Shown here in pieces: positions 62,112 through 64,000 of a stretch of DNA of 64,000 bases (position 1 is the first letter of the stretch; every line of letters starts with the position of its first letter). The notes beneath the pieces are model-generated. The model was not told where the DNA came from. It did not search any database and worked only from the letters and a program-made list of their open reading frames with translations. The position numbers and the translations under genes are program-made. Origin of the DNA: Schlesneria sp. (GTDB lineage Bacteria > Planctomycetota > Planctomycetia > Planctomycetales > Planctomycetaceae); NCBI GenBank assembly GCA_028291515.1, contig JAQGHU010000102.1:92144-156143 (forward strand), given 5' to 3'.

Positions 62112-63539
62112 TTACTTCTCCACTTCTGCTGTCGTTCCCGTGATCAACTTCGCGGACCGACTTCGTTGATGATCGAGTTCTTCGGCCAGTGTCTTTGTCA
62201 CTGAGGTGCGAACCTTCGCTCCATCAAACAGGACATCCAGGTTTGTCAGCACGATTCGTTCCCCTGCTTCTAAGCCCGATTCGATCACTGCCAGATTGTG
62301 CAGCGTCCGAGCGATCTTCACCGGCCGCTCTTCGATCTTTCCGTCTTTCTCGACGAATGCTTTGCTCTCCAACACCGCGTCACGCGGAACGAGGCGAGCT
62401 TGCTTGAGGATCGGTCCGTCAATGCGAGCCTGCACGAATGTTCCCGCCAGTAATGGCGTCGCCTGCTGAGAATTGTCGACCTGAACATACACCATCGCCG
62501 TGCGAGTATGCTCGTCCGCCTTTGGGGCCGCGCGAACCACGTGCCCTTTCCATCGAGGGGCCGCCCCTTCGTTCTCGGCCAAATCCACGGGAGGGAACCG
62601 GCGATCGAGAACATCGGGCAACAACTTGGCATAGTCGTCTAATGTCACCGACAGCGGGATCTCAACGATCTTCTGATCGGTGATCGTGGCCAGGGGATCG
62701 CCGACGCGAACGTACTGTCCGACCTCAACCTGCACTGCGGCAATCGTTCCATCAAACGGAGATCGCACGGACGTTCTCGCCAACTCGATCTCGGCGACTT
62801 TTAGATCCGCTTCATGACTTTCGATCTTGCGCTGAACCAGTTCCCGCCGCACCGGCAAGAGGTCTCGATCATTGCTGCTCTGGACGAGACCCTTTTCGTG
62901 CACACGCAACTCCATCTGGGCTCGCCTCAGATCGCTGTCCGTGTTGATTCCCTGTTTGCGAAGGAGTTGGACCTTTTCATATTCGCGCTGCGAATCATCG
63001 AAGTCCGCGGCGATCGTCTTGTGCAACCGCTCGAGATTCGCCTCTTCCTGCAGGATGCGTTTGAGTTCCGCTCGATCTTCGTGCAAGTGAGTCCGCCCCT
63101 GTTCGACCCGCGCCTCGTAGGTCGAAGGATCAACGCGGACCAGCAGGTCCCCCGAATAGTCGCTCCCCTCGCTCGATTTCCGGTTCTGAGCCCGAACGGC
63201 CTGGCCCACCTTCAGTTGAGGGTGAATCTCCGCCACTTCACCCGCCACTTGAGCCGACAGGATGACTTCCCGATCCGCCTGGCTGGTGCCAAAAGCACGC
63301 ACGACTTCTCGCAGATCCAATGCCTCAATCGCGAATACCTCGACGTTATATGTTCGCTCGACCGGTTCTCGCAGAACGGGTGGTTTGGCGAGCAACGTCA
63401 GTCCATGACTGACTCCGAAGCCGATCGCCAATGCCAAAGCGGAAAGCACGACAGAAGTTAAGTAACGCCGCTTCTGAGGCGGTTGATCCGAATGCGGAGT
63501 TCTGAGCTCCAGAAGTTGTACCGTTACAGGGTGAGTCAC
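62112..63539 (-). CDS. Efflux RND / HlyD-type periplasmic adaptor protein
   Basis: A 475-residue protein from GTG 63539, which has AAGGAG 6 bases upstream; ATG 63569 is less well supported. A membrane anchor lies at about residues 27-49 (YLTSVVLSALALAIGFGVS). A long coiled-coil hairpin covers residues about 140-240 (EDRAELKRILQEEANLERLH, EYEKVQLLRKQG). A beta-barrel/lipoyl-type region follows (VRSPFDGTIAAVQVEVGQYV). This is the layout of membrane fusion proteins that link an inner-membrane pump to an outer channel. The pump gene would lie beyond the window's right edge or elsewhere. Confidence 0.88.
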   Translation of the reverse strand: MTHPVTVQLLELRTPHSDQPPQKRRYLTSVVLSALALAIGFGVSHGLTLLAKPPVLREPVERTYNVEVFAIEALDLREVVRAFGTSQADREVILSAQVAGEVAEIHPQLKVGQAVRAQNRKSSEGSDYSGDLLVRVDPSTYEARVEQGRTHLHEDRAELKRILQEEANLERLHKTIAADFDDSQREYEKVQLLRKQGINTDSDLRRAQMELRVHEKGLVQSSNDRDLLPVRRELVQRKIESHEADLKVAEIELARTSVRSPFDGTIAAVQVEVGQYVRVGDPLATITDQKIVEIPLSVTLDDYAKLLPDVLDRRFPPVDLAENEGAAPRWKGHVVRAAPKADEHTRTAMVYVQVDNSQQATPLLAGTFVQARIDGPILKQARLVPRDAVLESKAFVEKDGKIEERPVKIARTLHNLAVIESGLEAGERIVLTNLDVLFDGAKVRTSVTKTLAEELDHQRSRSAKLITGTTAEVEK

Positions 63540-63684
63540 AGGCGCTCCTTGAAAATCACTGGCATTCACTCAGAGAACTATAGGCGCGCCGTAAAGTAGT
63601 TCACAATGCCGATTTCTCGACTTTCGATCCGACAATCAATCTCGCCGAGAGATTAACCACGGAGAAGACGAATAAGAAGTTTTT

Positions 63685-63719
63685 AGCCACGGATTGAACA
63701 CGGATGAAACACGGATTGG
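63685..63719. repeat. Family C repeat (CATCCGTGG type), copy 2
   Basis: Contains AGCCACGGATTGAACACGGA and then TGAAACACGG, the inverted form of the unit at 58532-58573. Confidence 0.65.
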
Positions 63720-63903
63720 GAAAAAGATTGAGAGGAGTGAGGCATAGTCGGTTTTTGTAGCTGAGGTCTTGGGCGAGATCGTTGGTGGTGCTGCCCGATT
63801 TGGATGAAGGACATTGCAAATTGCGAAATGCAAATTTTCAATTGGCAGACGGGAAGAAGTTTCGCAGAGATGTATGACACAACCTCGAACCCTTCCCTTC
63901 GTC

Positions 63904-63923
63904 ATTCCCGCGCAGGCGGGAAT
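63904..63923. repeat. Short palindrome of the ATTCCCGC type
   Basis: ATTCCCGC (63904-63911) pairs with GCGGGAAT (63916-63923) around GCAG. I recognise GTCATTCCCGCGCAGGCGGG as similar to dispersed palindromes found in several bacterial phyla. Only one copy is in this window. Confidence 0.6.
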
Positions 63924-64000
63924 CCAGCGATTTGGGAAGAACCCTTCCTCTCTGATTTCGGATGACAGAACCGGCCGGCACGTAGGCTGGCTGAGTGTCA

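Larger units (their letters stand above)
63540..64000. other. Right-edge intergenic region with repeats
   Basis: It holds a family C repeat (63685-63719) and a short palindrome (63904-63923), listed separately. Leftward short frames near 63600-63905 are not convincing. No gene is called before the window ends. Confidence 0.5.

Overview
This window is a chromosomal segment of a planctomycete (phylum Planctomycetota, order Planctomycetales; the genus cannot be fixed from sequence alone). The evidence is a set of families concentrated in that phylum: a DUF1501 / DUF1549-DUF1553 secreted pair with Tat and cytochrome-type motifs, CotH with EF-hands, an FHA coiled-coil scaffold, a Lys/Ala-rich mini protein, a DUF1570 HExxH protein, ECF sigma factors paired with large membrane proteins, and many secreted proteins of unknown function. 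There is no prophage, insertion sequence, rRNA or CRISPR array. One tRNA (Lys-UUU) is present.

Layout. 1-5.2 kb: a truncated FHA/coiled-coil gene, an RNase Z-like hydrolase and a Gfo/Idh/MocA oxidoreductase, all leftward. 5.7-10 kb: csrA with a strong terminator, then the DUF1501 and DUF1549/1553 pair. 10.5-18 kb: a Lys/Ala mini protein, DUF2617-like, sulfite reductase, CotH/EF-hand, tRNA-Lys, a UDP-sugar pyrophosphorylase and a STAS antagonist. 18.5-21.9 kb: a three-gene leftward unit of secreted proteins, two of which are diverged paralogues and one of which ends in a DUF11 domain. 22.2-26.4 kb: a LolA-like protein coupled to ferrochelatase, then an Ig-like secreted protein. 26.6-28.1 kb: two tatA genes and a toxin-antitoxin pair. 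30.7-35 kb: an iron island with feoA-feoA-feoB rightward behind a Fur-type palindrome and a Cys-rich FeoB-associated-type membrane protein on the other strand. 36-41 kb: a Cys/Ala/Pro repeat protein, a membrane protein with a GAF-SpoIIE phosphatase, and a Nudix plus ADP-ribosylglycohydrolase pair. 41.2-47.4 kb: an ECF sigma factor with a fused membrane/STN-like/VWA partner, DUF4261, and an NtrC-type regulator. 47.5-50.6 kb: PhyH-type dioxygenase, a repeat-rich spacer, larB and nnrD. 50.6-52.2 kb: a two-gene AAA ATPase / TOPRIM-like unit, the best candidate for an undescribed (possibly defence) system. 52.5-57.2 kb: esterase-like and secreted proteins. 57.4-63.5 kb: rpsL-rpsG, mqnD, an ABC-F ATPase, a small HExxH membrane protein and an RND-type adaptor.

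How the parts fit. Menaquinone is made by the futalosine route (mqnD), heme by ferrochelatase, sulfide by CysI and ferrous iron import by FeoB, so the window holds several redox-cofactor functions. The two TatA proteins can serve Tat substrates such as the DUF1501 protein. STAS, SpoIIE phosphatase, FHA, ECF and NtrC genes show a regulatory style built on protein phosphorylation and alternative sigma factors. Several families of short palindromic repeats sit in intergenic gaps. Start codons are often GTG or TTG, and I chose them by ribosome-binding sites where these are visible.
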